From the NCBI RefSeq assembly GCF_019038435.1, contig NZ_JAGPOX010000010.1, forward strand, positions 1 through 64,000: 64,000 nucleotides of DNA, written 5' to 3'. The notes beneath the pieces are model-generated. The model saw only the letters and a program-made list of their open reading frames with translations, did not search any database and was not told where the DNA came from. This DNA is from Nocardia alni. Its GTDB lineage: Bacteria > Actinomycetota > Actinomycetes > Mycobacteriales > Mycobacteriaceae. Shown in pieces: positions 16,836 through 26,399 of this stretch. The position numbers were made by a program, and so were the translations under genes. Positions within the stretch are counted from its first letter, which is position 1. Every line of letters starts with the position of its first letter.

Positions 16836-16934
16836 AATGTGATGTGCCGGCGGCAGGTCGCCCTCGTTCGGGCCGGAGCCGTGTTCGAGAAGGCAATCGC
16901 GATGAGTTTTGCCCTCCGGTGCAGTCTGATCTCC

Positions 16935-17504
16935 ATGGGAAAACTCATCTATGGCTTCAATGTGTCGGTGGACGGGTACATCGCCGACGCGCAAGGCAAC
17001 ATCGACTGGTCCGATCCGAGCGAAGAGCTCCACCAGTACTGGAACGACTTCGAGCGGGAGACCGCCCTGTCGTTCTACGGGCGGCGGCTCTACGACCTGA
17101 TGTCCGCGTACTGGCCGACCGCTGACAAGGATCCGGACGCCACCCCTATGATCGTCGATTTCGCCCGCATCTGGCGCGACATGCCCAAGGTCGTGTTCTC
17201 ACGCACCCTGGAGTCGGTCGACTGGAACTCCCGCCTGGAACGCGGCGACCCGGTCGAGGTGGTGCGGAAACTGAAAGCCGAAACCGACGGCACGCTGGAG
17301 GTGGCCGGCGCGACGCTCGCCGCACCGATCGTGCAGGCCGGACTGGTGGACGAGTACCGAATCGTGGTCACGCCCACCGCCGTGGGTGGCGGCACCCGGT
17401 TCTTCCCGACACTGCCGTCATGGATATCGCTGCGACTGTTGGAGAATCGCACGTTCCCGGGCGGCACGGTCCTGCTGCGCTACGAGGCGAAACACGGGCA
17501 ATGA
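16935..17504 (+). CDS. Dihydrofolate reductase-family protein (RibD C-terminal-like)
   Basis: A 189-residue protein of the DHFR/RibD reductase fold: GKLIYGFNVSVDGYIADAQG at the start, FYGRRLYDLMSAYW in the middle and LEVAGATLAAPIVQAGLVDE for the NADPH-binding part. Stand-alone members like this are usually NADPH-dependent reductases of unknown substrate. The ATG at 16935 is the family-typical start; upstream starts add unlikely sequence. It could be a target of the ECF42 factor 100 bases upstream, but no promoter is visible in the gap. Confidence 0.82.
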   Translation: MGKLIYGFNVSVDGYIADAQGNIDWSDPSEELHQYWNDFERETALSFYGRRLYDLMSAYWPTADKDPDATPMIVDFARIWRDMPKVVFSRTLESVDWNSRLERGDPVEVVRKLKAETDGTLEVAGATLAAPIVQAGLVDEYRIVVTPTAVGGGTRFFPTLPSWISLRLLENRTFPGGTVLLRYEAKHGQ

Positions 17505-17610
17505 AGCGACTCCGCAGTGGATACTCTCTGGCGAGGTACCGGACGGACCCTGTCCGGATACGCGACGCGGCATGGCAGTACGCCTCCGGCGGAGGTTGAC
17601 GGCCGGGCGG

Positions 17611-18252
17611 TCAACCGGACTTGGTCTGTGGCCGGGGGTCCGGTGCCAGACTCAGGGCGTTGAGCCAAAGATGAGTGAGGGTCGCTGCGGTGTCGTCGAG
17701 TGAGCGGCCGGTCTTCGATGCCTGATAGAACGCGCGTTCTGTCATCCACACGAGTGCGGTCGTCACCGCGTGCGCGCCGGTGGGGCCGTCGCCGTCGGGA
17801 AGTCCGGCGCGTTCGGCGATGGCTGTGGTGATATCGCGGATGGCGGCGACGGCCGAATGCCAGTTCTCATCGATGGCCGCGACGGTGGGAGCGAGCTCGA
17901 CGGCCGCGCGCATGACGCTGCCGTGGTCGCGCCACATGTCGCGGGTCTGGTCGATGCTGCGCCGCAGGGCGGGGGCAGGTTCACCGGAGGCGTCGGCGGC
18001 GGCGATCCGCGTGCGCAGCGTGGCCACGGTGCGTTCTACCAGTGCGGCCAGGACCGCGTTCTTGGAGGCGAAGTAGAAGTAGAACGCTCCCCGGGCGATG
18101 CCCACCGCCTTGGTGATCGTCTCGATCGTCATCCGGTCGAATCCGATCGTGTCCAGCTGTTCCTCGGCGGCGTCGAGGATGGCTCGCTCGCGCTGGTCCC
18201 CCTTGGTGGGTGTGGTGCGGCGGCGGCCACGGATGGTTGCGCGCTCGGGCAT
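17611..18252 (-). CDS. TetR-family regulator, EthR-like
   Basis: A 213-residue repressor. The N-terminal GRRRTTPTKGDQRERAILDA and HTH (GFDRMTIETITKAVGIARGA, FYFYFASKNAVLAALVER) resemble EthR. The C-terminal ligand-binding domain contains TTALVWMTERAFYQASK. It is divergent from the SDR gene at 18328, and a long inverted repeat lies between them. By analogy with EthR it may repress an oxidoreductase in response to a small hydrophobic ligand. Confidence 0.88.
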   Translation of the reverse strand: MPERATIRGRRRTTPTKGDQRERAILDAAEEQLDTIGFDRMTIETITKAVGIARGAFYFYFASKNAVLAALVERTVATLRTRIAAADASGEPAPALRRSIDQTRDMWRDHGSVMRAAVELAPTVAAIDENWHSAVAAIRDITTAIAERAGLPDGDGPTGAHAVTTALVWMTERAFYQASKTGRSLDDTAATLTHLWLNALSLAPDPRPQTKSG

Positions 18253-18283
18253 GGACGTCAGCCTACCCGATGAAGACTAAATT

Positions 18284-18317
18284 CTACACAGTGTCGATTT
18301 TCATCGACTGTGTGTAG
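18284..18317. promoter_or_regulatory. Inverted-repeat operator between TetR and SDR genes
   Basis: Arms CTACACAGTGTCGAT (18284-18298) and ATCGACTGTGTGTAG (18303-18317) match in 13 of 15 positions around a four-base centre. The location, 11 bases before the SDR ATG and 31 bases from the TetR start, suggests a single operator controlling both genes. Confidence 0.6.
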
Positions 18318-18327
18318 ATTAGGTGGC

Positions 18328-19191
18328 ATGACTGAGCTAGCCAACGGCAAGACGTTTCTGATCACCGGTGTGAGCTCCGGATTAGGGCAGGCAATCGCAC
18401 GTAAGGCCATCGGGGACGGTCACGTCGTGGTGGGCACGGTTCGGCGAGCAGCCGACGCCGAGAAGTTCCGGGCACTGCATCCCGGCCGTGCCATCGCGCG
18501 CATCCTCGATGTCACCGACGACGAGGCCGTCCTGGCCGCGGTGAACGACATCGAATCCTCCCTGAGTCCCATCGATGTCGTCATCGCCAACGCCGGATAC
18601 GGCCAGGAAGGGGCATTCGAGGAATCACCGTTGAACGAACTGCGAAACCAGTTCGCGGTCAACGTCTTCGGTGCGGTGGCCACCATCCAGGCGGTGCTGC
18701 CGCACATGCGGGCCCGACGCTCGGGCCACATCCTGGGCATCACCTCCATGGGCGGGCTCATGACCGTGCCCGGACTGGCCTACTACCACGGCAGCAAATA
18801 CGCACTGGAAGGCATTCTGGAAACACTCGGCAAGGAGGTCGCCGGCTTCGGCATCCACGTCACCGCCGTCGCGCCCGGCTCGTTCCGCACCGACTGGGCG
18901 GGCCGATCCATGGTCCGCACCGAACGCGCGATCCCGGACTACGACGAGCTGATGGATCCGGTGCGCGCACACCGCCGCGCCGCTGACGGCAACCAGCTCG
19001 GAGATCCGGAAAAGGCGGCCGCCGCGATACTTTCGGTGATCGAAGCCGCGGACCCGCCGACGCATCTGCTGCTCGGCTCCGACGCCCTGCGACTGGTACG
19101 AACAGGTCGAGCGGCCGTCGACGCCGAAATCGAGAAATGGGCCGACCTCTCACGCACCACGGACTTCGCCGAAGGAGCCCAACTAGGCTGA
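18328..19191 (+). CDS. Short-chain dehydrogenase/reductase
   Basis: A 287-residue classical SDR: cofactor motif TGVSSGLGQ (residues 12-20), NAG motif in VVIANAGYGQ, catalytic Ser in LGITSMGGL and YxxxK in YYHGSKYALEG, followed by APGSFRTDWAG. The ATG at 18328 was chosen from the GTGG box and family length. It is probably induced when the EthR-like repressor leaves the operator immediately upstream. The substrate is unknown. Confidence 0.9.
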   Translation: MTELANGKTFLITGVSSGLGQAIARKAIGDGHVVVGTVRRAADAEKFRALHPGRAIARILDVTDDEAVLAAVNDIESSLSPIDVVIANAGYGQEGAFEESPLNELRNQFAVNVFGAVATIQAVLPHMRARRSGHILGITSMGGLMTVPGLAYYHGSKYALEGILETLGKEVAGFGIHVTAVAPGSFRTDWAGRSMVRTERAIPDYDELMDPVRAHRRAADGNQLGDPEKAAAAILSVIEAADPPTHLLLGSDALRLVRTGRAAVDAEIEKWADLSRTTDFAEGAQLG

Positions 19192-19254
19192 CCTGTCAGA
19201 AGGCAGCGCCGCAACGGTACTGTGTCGTGACACTGGGGGTAGCTCTGAGAGGGG

Positions 19255-19288
19255 AAGAGGCCGCACGCTTTGTGGCGTGCGGCCTCTT
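19255..19288. terminator. Bidirectional hairpin between convergent genes
   Basis: A 14-bp perfect stem AAGAGGCCGCACGC (19255-19268) and its complement (19275-19288) with a six-base loop, between the converging SDR and the giant acidic-protein gene. There is no U-run on either side, as is common for actinobacterial terminators. Confidence 0.75.
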
Positions 19289-19306
19289 GCCGGTATTCGT
19301 GGTGGG

Positions 19307-22300
19307 TCAGAGATCCATGAGATCTCCAGCGAGGCTGGTCAACTCGTTCTTGTAGGTTGCGACGAGGTCCGCGAGGGAGTTGTTCTGGGCCTCCTGCGCT
19401 TTGACGATGTTTTCCAGGACCGACACTCGGCGGGCGAGTTTCGCGATGATTCGTTCCTGCTTACTGATGAGCGACTCGGCGTTTGCGGTATCGGTTGCCG
19501 CTGCATTGTCGGTGGCTGCCACCGCGTCTGCGTCGGCGTCCGGTGCCTCGGCATCGCTGCCATCGGCCACGGTGTTCTCGACCGGTGAGTCGGTCACGGC
19601 CGCTGTGTCGGCGACGGTTTCGGGCTCGACGTTGTCGGCTGTCTCCGCCACCGGCTCCGACGCGGGGGCTTCGGACTCGGCTGTTTTCTCGGCTGTAGCA
19701 ACGGCCGCCGTCTCGGGGCTTGGAGCCGGTGAGGCGTCGGCGCGGGTCGCTGCTGCGATACCAAGGCCGGTTGCTGCCGCGGCACCTGCGGCCACCGCCA
19801 CGGCGGCAGCCTCCGGGACGTGCGATGCCTCGGCATCGCTTTCGTCGGCCACGGTGTCCGCGACCGGGGATCCGGCCGGCTCGGCTACCGCGTCTTGCTC
19901 GGCTACCGTGTCGGCTACGGGCTCGGGGTCCTCGACGGTCTCCTGGGCTGCCACCGGCTCCGATTCGGGGACATCGGATTCGGCGATCTCGGGCGCCTCG
20001 GCCGAGGGCTCGGTCTCGGCATCTGCGGTGTTCACCGGCTCTGCCTCGTCCGCTGACCCGGCCTCGGATTCGACCTTGGCCGCTTCCGCGGCAACCACCT
20101 GTTCCGCTTCGCTGACCACTTGGTCCGATCCGGGGGCCTCAGGTTGGCCTTCGTCATCGGCTGCGGCGGTGAGGGATTCGGCCGGCTCGGCCACCTCGTC
20201 GGCGATAGCTTCGGATTCGGCCGGTTCTTCCTCGTCCGCGGCTGACGCGTGCTCGGCGGTCAGTTCGGTTGCCTCGGTCTCGGCCACTTCCTGACTTTCG
20301 GGCTCGGCTGTTGTTGCAAGGGCCTCGTCTTGGCCGTCGGCAACCTCCGCCGGTGACTCGGCTGTCTCGGTCACGGTGTCTTCGGTCAGCGGTTCGGTCG
20401 CCTCGGCTACCTTTTCGGCAGTAGCGTCGGACGCGGTGTCTTGCTGACCATCAACGGCCGCTTCGTCTTCGGTGGTTGTCGGCTCGGCTTCCTCGGTTTC
20501 GGTGGAGGTCTCTTCGCGGGCTGTCTCCTGACTTTCGGCGACTTCGGCTGCTGGTTGCACCTCGGAGGTTTCGGCCTGGTCCTCAGCGTCGCCTGCTTCG
20601 GTCTCGGTGTCTTCGGCCAGCGGCTCGCTGGTCTCGGCTACCGTTTCGGCGTTAGCGTCGGGCTCGGTGTCTTGCTGATCGTCAACGGCCGCTGCGTCTT
20701 CGGGGGTGATCGATGCGGTTGCCTCGGTTTCGGCGGGGGTCTCCTCCTCCGCGGCCGCTGTGTCTTCGGTGATCGTGGGCTCGGTTGCCTTGGCGTCGGT
20801 TGTCGCCTCTTCCTCGGCAGGCTCCTGGACTTCGGCCAGTTCGGGTGCGGGGGATTCGGCTTGCTCTTCGGTGTCGCCTGCTTCGGTCTCGGTGTCTTCG
20901 GTCAGCGGCTCGCTGGCCTCGGCTACCGTCTCGGCAGCAGTGTCGGGCTCGGTGTCTTGCTGATCGTCAACGGCCGCTGCGTCTTCGGGGATAGTCGCTT
21001 CGGTTGCCTCGGCGTCGGCGGGGGTCTCCTCCACGGCTGTCTCTTGATTTTCGGCGACTTCCGGCTCGGCGTCAGCCGTAGGCTCAGCCTCGGTCGTCTG
21101 GGCATCGGCTTCCTCGGTTGAGGCGTCTTCGGAAGGCGATGCCTCGGTTACCTCCTCGGCCGTAGCTTCTGGTGCGGCGTTCTCCTGCTCGTCAGTGGAT
21201 GTTGCTGCTTCCTCGTCAGTGGTCGGCGCGGCTGCCTCTTCGCTTTCGGCCGCTTCGGGGGTCTCGGCTTGATCCTCGGTGGTCACGGCGTCCTCGGCCA
21301 CCGGCTCGCTGGCTTGGGCCGCCGCCTCGGATTCGACCTTGGCTGCTTCGTCAGCGACCACCTGCTCCGCTTCGCTGACCACGCGGTCGGACGCGAGGGT
21401 ATCGGTCTGGCCTTCGTCATCGGCTGCGTTGGTGGGCGATTCGGCGGACTGGGCAACCTCGTCGGACTCGGCCGGTTCGGCTTCGTCAGCGGCCGTTGTG
21501 TCCTCGGCAACCGGTTCGGGTGACTCCGTTTCGGCCGTCTCGGCTGCCGGTTCTGCCTCGGCAGTCTCGGCCTGGTCATCGGTGTCGTTTGCCTCGGACA
21601 CGGTGACTTCGGTGAGCGGTTCGCTTGCCTCCGTCGCGGTGTCGTCGGTGAGCGGTTCGGCAACCTCGGCCACTGTTTCGGCAGCAGCGTCGGGCTCGGC
21701 GTCTTGCTGATCGTCAACGGCTACTGCGTCTTCCGTTGTTGTCGGGTCGGCTTCGGCGGCAGTTTCTGCCTCGGCCGTCTCCTGACTCTCGGCCGTCTCC
21801 GGCTCGGCGTCAGCCGTCAGCTCTGCCGTGGGCTCGCCTTCGCTGTCCGCCGTCTCTGTTGCGCCTACCTCGGTCGCGGACTCTTCGACGGGCGATTCGG
21901 CATCCTCGTCGACCGCCTCGGGCGCGACGTCGGCGACAGCCTCCTGGGCTGCCTCCGTCACCGGCTCCGATGCGAGGGCTTCGGCTTGGCCGTCGTCCTC
22001 GGTTTCCGTGGCTTCAGCGGAGATGGCTTCGGTGGGTGACTCGCTCGCTTCTGCGACAACGGCTGTGGGCTCGGCGTCTTGCTGATCATCAACGGCCGCT
22101 GCGTCTTCGGCGGTGGCCGCCTCGGTGTCTTCCTCGGCCGCTTCCCGACTTTCGTCGGCCTGGGGTTCCGCTTCGGCCGTCGGCTCTACCTCAGCCTCGG
22201 GCTCGCCTTCGTCGGCTGCTTCGCCAGTTTCCGCCGACGTGTCCTCGGCAGGAGACTCGGTTTCTTCGGTTACCGCGTCGGCGGCGGGTGCGAGCGCAAC

Positions 22301-24376
22301 GTCGTCCGCATCCTTGGCGGCCTCCTGGACAGTCTCCGCCACCGGCTCCGAGTCGGGGGCTTCGATGCGGCCCTCGTCGTCAGATCCTGCAGTGTCGGCT
22401 GTCTCGGTCGCGACGTCCTCGGTGGGGGAGACGGTTTCCTCGGCTACCGCGTCGGCGACGGGTGCTGGCCCCTCACCCTCTACGCCATCGACGGACGTCG
22501 CCTGTTCGGCGTCGGCCGCCTCGGTTGCAGCCTGCGCCTCGGTGATCTCCGGACTGCCCTCGGACTGGGGTTCGCTGTCGGCTTCGGTTGTAGCAGTCTC
22601 GGCCGTAGTGTCCTCGGGGGATTCGGTTTCCTCGGCTGCTGCGTCGGTGACGGTCGCGATGTCGTTCGCACCCTCGGCAGTCTCTGTCACCGGCTCCGAC
22701 TCCGGGATTTCGGTGTGGCCCTCGTCGTCAGTTCCTGTGGTGTCGGCTGTCTCGGTCGCGGCGTCCTCGGTGGGGGAGACGGTTTCCTCGGCTACCGCGT
22801 CGTCGACGGTTGCGGGCTCGGCATCGGTGATGGCCGTCGTCAGTTCGTCGGCCGGCGCCTCGGCGTCAGTCGCAGCCTGATCCTCGGCAGTCTCCGGACT
22901 GTCGGTGGTTTCGGATTGACTCGCTTCGTCGGCAACCTCCACATCACCGTCGGTGGCAGTGTCCTCGGCGGGTGCCTCGGTTGCCGCGTCTTCGGCTGCG
23001 GGTGTGAGATCCTCTGCACCGTCGACGGGGGTTGCTTCTTCGGCGACCGCCGGTTCTGCTGCCACGGTGTCGGCAGATGTCTGATCCTCGGCCGCCTCCT
23101 GAATCTCGGCCGCTTCGGGGCCTGCTTCGGCGGCCGATTCGGCTTGCGTCTCGTCGGTTGCTGCCTCGACTTCGGTGTCCTCGGTGGGGGTTTCGCTCAC
23201 CTCGGTCGCCGCCTCGTCGGGTGCGAGTTCACCGGCGGCGGCCGTTGTTTCTTCGGTGACTGGTTCCGCTGCCTCGGTGTCGGCCGCGGTCTGGTCCTCG
23301 GCCGTTTCCTGGGCTTCGGAAGCCTCGGCCTCAGCGGTCGGTTCCGTCTCGGTGGTTTCTGCCTCGTCGTGGACGGCCTCGGTCGCTACCTCGGTGTCGG
23401 CCTCCGGCTCGGTTGCCTGCGCACCTTCGGTTGTCTCGACGTCGTCGGGGCTTTCAACGGACACTGCTACCCCGGAGTCTGCTACATTGTCGTCGGTTGT
23501 CAGTTGCTCGGTCGTTTCCTGAGTTTCGGTTGCTTCGGCCTCGGGGTTTGTAACCGATTCCGTCTCAGCGGTTTCGGCTTGATCCTCGTGAGTGGGTGCC
23601 TCGGCTTCGGCGTGTGCTTCGCTGTCGGGGGACGCTTCCTCGACGGCGGTGTCGGGCTCTGCGTGGGCCGCGTCTTCGATGATCGTTGTTTCTTCGGTTG
23701 CAGGTTCCGCTTCGGTTCCGAGGTCTGTAACCGATTCCGTCTCAGGGGTTTCGGTTCGATCCTCGTCGGCGGGCGTCTGGGCTACAGTGTCCTCGGCGGG
23801 CACTGCGGTGTCGGTGTCCACCTCGTCTCCGGCTTCGGGCTGATCGGTGTCCATCTCGGCGATTGCGGCGTCGTTGGCTGCTGTCGCCGCGTCCTCGCTC
23901 GGGGCGAGTTCGGTAGCCGTATCCTCGGCGGCGGTCGGGGTATCGACCACGGTGCTGTCCGAACCCTCAGTTTCTACTGTCGACTCATCGTGCGGCGCTT
24001 CGTCTTCGGCGGTGTCTTCTGCTTCGCTCACGGCGTCGGCCGACGCGGCTTGCCCGGCGGATGTAGCATCCCCCTGGGACACGCCCAGCAATCGCGCGGC
24101 GCCGGACCGCAGCGAGCCCAGCCACCCGCGCGGCTGCTCACCTTCGGTGGACGCCACCGTCGTCTCCTTCGTCGCACTGTCGGCTACGACTGCCGAATCG
24201 GCGTGCGGCGCTGTACTTTCGGCCATCAGATCGCCAGCCGTCGCAGGCGCTTCTACCTCGTCCACGGTGGCCGTCGGGCGCTCGGCCACCGCCACCCCAG
24301 CGTTGATAGCTGTTGCATTCTCCTCGGCCGCGGCGTCGTCGGCGCTGTTCGTCGCCCGGTCGTCGGGAGTTGTCAT
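19307..24376 (-). CDS. Giant acidic low-complexity protein with terminal coiled coil
   Basis: A 1,689-residue protein dominated by Ala, Glu, Thr, Asp and Val with almost no Lys, Arg or aromatic residues in its middle. Around residues 80-100 there is a possible amphipathic patch (PRGWLGSLRSGAARLLGVS). The body consists of degenerate repeats built on phrases such as EDAAAVDDQQDTEPDA and AETVAEASEPLTEDT. Near the end lies a hydrophobic Ala/Gly segment (AAGAAAATGLGIAAATRA). The last 55 residues form a likely coiled coil beginning LISKQERIIAKLARRVSVLE. No signal peptide or anchor is evident. Start: ATG at 24376 after GGAGAATC. It could be a disordered scaffold, surface-associated bottlebrush or charge-buffering protein; function unknown. 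Confidence 0.8.
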   Translation of the reverse strand: MTTPDDRATNSADDAAAEENATAINAGVAVAERPTATVDEVEAPATAGDLMAESTAPHADSAVVADSATKETTVASTEGEQPRGWLGSLRSGAARLLGVSQGDATSAGQAASADAVSEAEDTAEDEAPHDESTVETEGSDSTVVDTPTAAEDTATELAPSEDAATAANDAAIAEMDTDQPEAGDEVDTDTAVPAEDTVAQTPADEDRTETPETESVTDLGTEAEPATEETTIIEDAAHAEPDTAVEEASPDSEAHAEAEAPTHEDQAETAETESVTNPEAEATETQETTEQLTTDDNVADSGVAVSVESPDDVETTEGAQATEPEADTEVATEAVHDEAETTETEPTAEAEASEAQETAEDQTAADTEAAEPVTEETTAAAGELAPDEAATEVSETPTEDTEVEAATDETQAESAAEAGPEAAEIQEAAEDQTSADTVAAEPAVAEEATPVDGAEDLTPAAEDAATEAPAEDTATDGDVEVADEASQSETTDSPETAEDQAATDAEAPADELTTAITDAEPATVDDAVAEETVSPTEDAATETADTTGTDDEGHTEIPESEPVTETAEGANDIATVTDAAAEETESPEDTTAETATTEADSEPQSEGSPEITEAQAATEAADAEQATSVDGVEGEGPAPVADAVAEETVSPTEDVATETADTAGSDDEGRIEAPDSEPVAETVQEAAKDADDVALAPAADAVTEETESPAEDTSAETGEAADEGEPEAEVEPTAEAEPQADESREAAEEDTEAATAEDAAAVDDQQDAEPTAVVAEASESPTEAISAEATETEDDGQAEALASEPVTEAAQEAVADVAPEAVDEDAESPVEESATEVGATETADSEGEPTAELTADAEPETAESQETAEAETAAEADPTTTEDAVAVDDQQDAEPDAAAETVAEVAEPLTDDTATEASEPLTEVTVSEANDTDDQAETAEAEPAAETAETESPEPVAEDTTAADEAEPAESDEVAQSAESPTNAADDEGQTDTLASDRVVSEAEQVVADEAAKVESEAAAQASEPVAEDAVTTEDQAETPEAAESEEAAAPTTDEEAATSTDEQENAAPEATAEEVTEASPSEDASTEEADAQTTEAEPTADAEPEVAENQETAVEETPADAEATEATIPEDAAAVDDQQDTEPDTAAETVAEASEPLTEDTETEAGDTEEQAESPAPELAEVQEPAEEEATTDAKATEPTITEDTAAAEEETPAETEATASITPEDAAAVDDQQDTEPDANAETVAETSEPLAEDTETEAGDAEDQAETSEVQPAAEVAESQETAREETSTETEEAEPTTTEDEAAVDGQQDTASDATAEKVAEATEPLTEDTVTETAESPAEVADGQDEALATTAEPESQEVAETEATELTAEHASAADEEEPAESEAIADEVAEPAESLTAAADDEGQPEAPGSDQVVSEAEQVVAAEAAKVESEAGSADEAEPVNTADAETEPSAEAPEIAESDVPESEPVAAQETVEDPEPVADTVAEQDAVAEPAGSPVADTVADESDAEASHVPEAAAVAVAAGAAAATGLGIAAATRADASPAPSPETAAVATAEKTAESEAPASEPVAETADNVEPETVADTAAVTDSPVENTVADGSDAEAPDADADAVAATDNAAATDTANAESLISKQERIIAKLARRVSVLENIVKAQEAQNNSLADLVATYKNELTSLAGDLMDL

Positions 24377-25496
24377 GATTCTCCGAACCTTTCGAATGGT
24401 GTGATAGATCCCCGGCTCCACTTCCCGGGGACTACAGCTTCGCACGAGATGGGGTTTGCTGCTGTCCAATTCGGCGGTGCCGGTAGACGATTCAGTGGGG
24501 CGTCGCGGCTATACCGGTCTGTGACAAATAGTGCCTATGATGCCCTGTCAGCTCCATTCGAACGACTCCTCGCGGGCACTCGATCCGACCCGGCCAACTC
24601 TCACCACGCAACGATGCTGGAATGTTGCTGCGCCGCAGCTGCGTCCGGTTGACGAAGCCTGAAACCGTGGTGCGGCCGATGTGTATACCCGGTTCGGCGG
24701 CAAGCGAATCCTGCCGAACGATCGACAGGACGGGGATGAATTCGCGAAAGCCACGCCGTATCCGGTCGCAGGGAAGTGTTCACCCGCTGTCTTCGGAGCA
24801 TCGAATTGGATTGCAGTGCAACGGATAATGGCTGGCTCACATCTCCGCGCCATCCACCCGGTACGGACTGTGCTCCCGGTCCGGAATCTCGAGCGCGTTC
24901 GACTCGCTGGCGACGCGTGACAGTCGGATTGCAGCAACTCTCACGCGACCAGGGACAGACCCCGGGCGCCCGCCGGATGGGCCCATGGCCCACTGGAATT
25001 CGAGGTCAGACCACTACCAGATCACCCTCGGCCGGTGCGCGCGAGCGGGGCGCAGAGACCGGCACTCACTCGGATAAGGCTGCCCCGATCGCTCTCGTCC
25101 CCGCGCGTGTCCGGGCACCGGTAGAGTCCGCGCCCCGCGCGCTAGCGGTGTCGCCAGTCGTTGACAGCCGCGCACACGACCGCCCCCGTGCGGCGCGGAC
25201 ATCGCTGGCGTGCACCCGACAGCGAGCAGTCCTGGAGCGCATCGATGTACATCGCCGAGAGCAGAGCGCGGGGCCTACATGTCCATCGCGACCATCGGGG
25301 CCAGATACGTCGCGACGGAGCACATGAGCGCCAAGGGCTCATCCGGGCATATGGGCCTGGATGGGGGCAACGGACCACTGTTCCGGTCGCTCACGGGGCC
25401 GCTCACCCACGGGTTGCTCCCCGTCGAGCGCATACCGCGCCCGAACTGGGGCGCTCGAGCGAAACCTCGGAGTCGGTGATGCTGGGCCGAGGTTTA
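24377..25496. other. Long intergenic region without convincing genes
   Basis: About 1.1 kb between the giant-protein gene and the GntR gene. Frames here encode Arg/Pro/Ser-rich products without domain features. I see no tRNA, repeat array or insertion-sequence end. The first 100 bases presumably hold the promoter of the giant-protein gene. Confidence 0.5.
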
Positions 25497-26252
25497 TCAC
25501 CTCGAAACCTCCTGCGCTGGCGCATTTTCTGCTGTGGTGCTGTGCTCGCGGATCAGGTCCAGGGCGCGGTTGTCGCCCGTCGCGATCGCCTCGACCAGTG
25601 CGGCGTGCAGTTCGTAGCGGGTGCGGACGTAGTCGGGGAGGGGGGTTTCGGCGACCGGCAGGACTGTGAGGGTGTGGGACTCGACGAGTTCGAGCAGGGA
25701 GAGATAGAGCGAACGGAGGATGGGGCTGGGGCTGATTTCGGCGATGCGGGCGTGCAGCGCCCAGTTCGCGTGCAGGAAGGCGTCTCCGTCGTAGTCGTCG
25801 GCCGCGGCCTTCATGCGATCGACCAGTGCGCGCAGGGCCGCGATGTCTTCGGGGGCGGCGTATTCGAGGGCGTCCTGTATCAGTAGCGGATCCAGTGCGT
25901 CGCGCAGGCGGACGGCGTCGGCGACCGACGCGGCATCTTCGTTCAACGCCAGTACCGAATTGCCCAGGCGGACCATGGGGGAGGGGCGATTGGCGAACAG
26001 TCCGCCGCCCGGGCCGCGACGCACGCTCACCACGCCGCGAGCCTCGGCCATGCGCAGTGCCTCGTTGAAGGTGCCCACCGAGACGCCGCACAGCGCGCGC
26101 AGCTCGTCCTTGGTGCCCAGCCGCTGGCCAGGCTCGGCGGCGGCGGCCATCTCGACGAGCAACGCCACGGCGGACTCGGGCCTGCTGAGATCGCGATCGG
26201 CGAGTCGCGACGGCCAGTCGCTGCGCCGGAAGGCCGGTGGATCGATGGTCAT
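25497..26252 (-). CDS. GntR-family regulator, FCD subfamily
   Basis: A 251-residue regulator with an N-terminal winged helix (about residues 20-95: LGTKDELRALCGVSVGTFNE and VVSVRRGPGGGLF) and a C-terminal FCD helical domain containing RDALDPLLIQDALEYA and FLHANWALHARIAEISPSPI. It is divergent from the aromatic-degradation operon. A 26-bp perfect palindrome 40 bases from its start and a second copy before the operon are its probable operators, so it should repress both itself and the operon until a phenolic ligand binds. Confidence 0.88.
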   Translation of the reverse strand: MTIDPPAFRRSDWPSRLADRDLSRPESAVALLVEMAAAAEPGQRLGTKDELRALCGVSVGTFNEALRMAEARGVVSVRRGPGGGLFANRPSPMVRLGNSVLALNEDAASVADAVRLRDALDPLLIQDALEYAAPEDIAALRALVDRMKAAADDYDGDAFLHANWALHARIAEISPSPILRSLYLSLLELVESHTLTVLPVAETPLPDYVRTRYELHAALVEAIATGDNRALDLIREHSTTAENAPAQEVSR

Positions 26253-26291
26253 ACGCCTCCTGCCTGGGCTCTCGGGCTTCGCTCCGGCACA

Positions 26292-26317
26292 GTCTAATTC
26301 ATCATGATGAATTAGAC
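26292..26317. promoter_or_regulatory. Perfect 26-bp palindrome, GntR operator
   Basis: The half site is GTCTAATTCATCA, followed directly by its exact reverse complement. It lies between the GntR gene and the flavin reductase gene, and its core recurs at 26369-26384. Confidence 0.75.
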
Positions 26318-26368
26318 CCAGCCTATTGACAAGTGACCGGCATCACGCCAACACTTGCAGTGCACGCA

Positions 26369-26384
26369 ATTCATCATGATGAAT
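26369..26384. promoter_or_regulatory. Second GntR operator upstream of the aromatic operon
   Basis: ATTCATCATGATGAAT is a perfect 16-bp palindrome identical to the core of the 26292-26317 site, 77 bases downstream of it. It ends 15 bases before the flavin reductase ATG, so bound regulator should block transcription or translation initiation. Confidence 0.72.
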
Positions 26385-26399
26385 ATCGAGGTGGCTCAC

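Noticed and set aside
22079..24652. A long plus-strand frame (857 codons) opposite the acidic protein gene
   Set aside because: It is the mirror image of the biased Ala/Glu/Thr codons on the minus strand; its product is a Gly/Arg/Leu/Phe-rich shadow with no ribosome-binding site.
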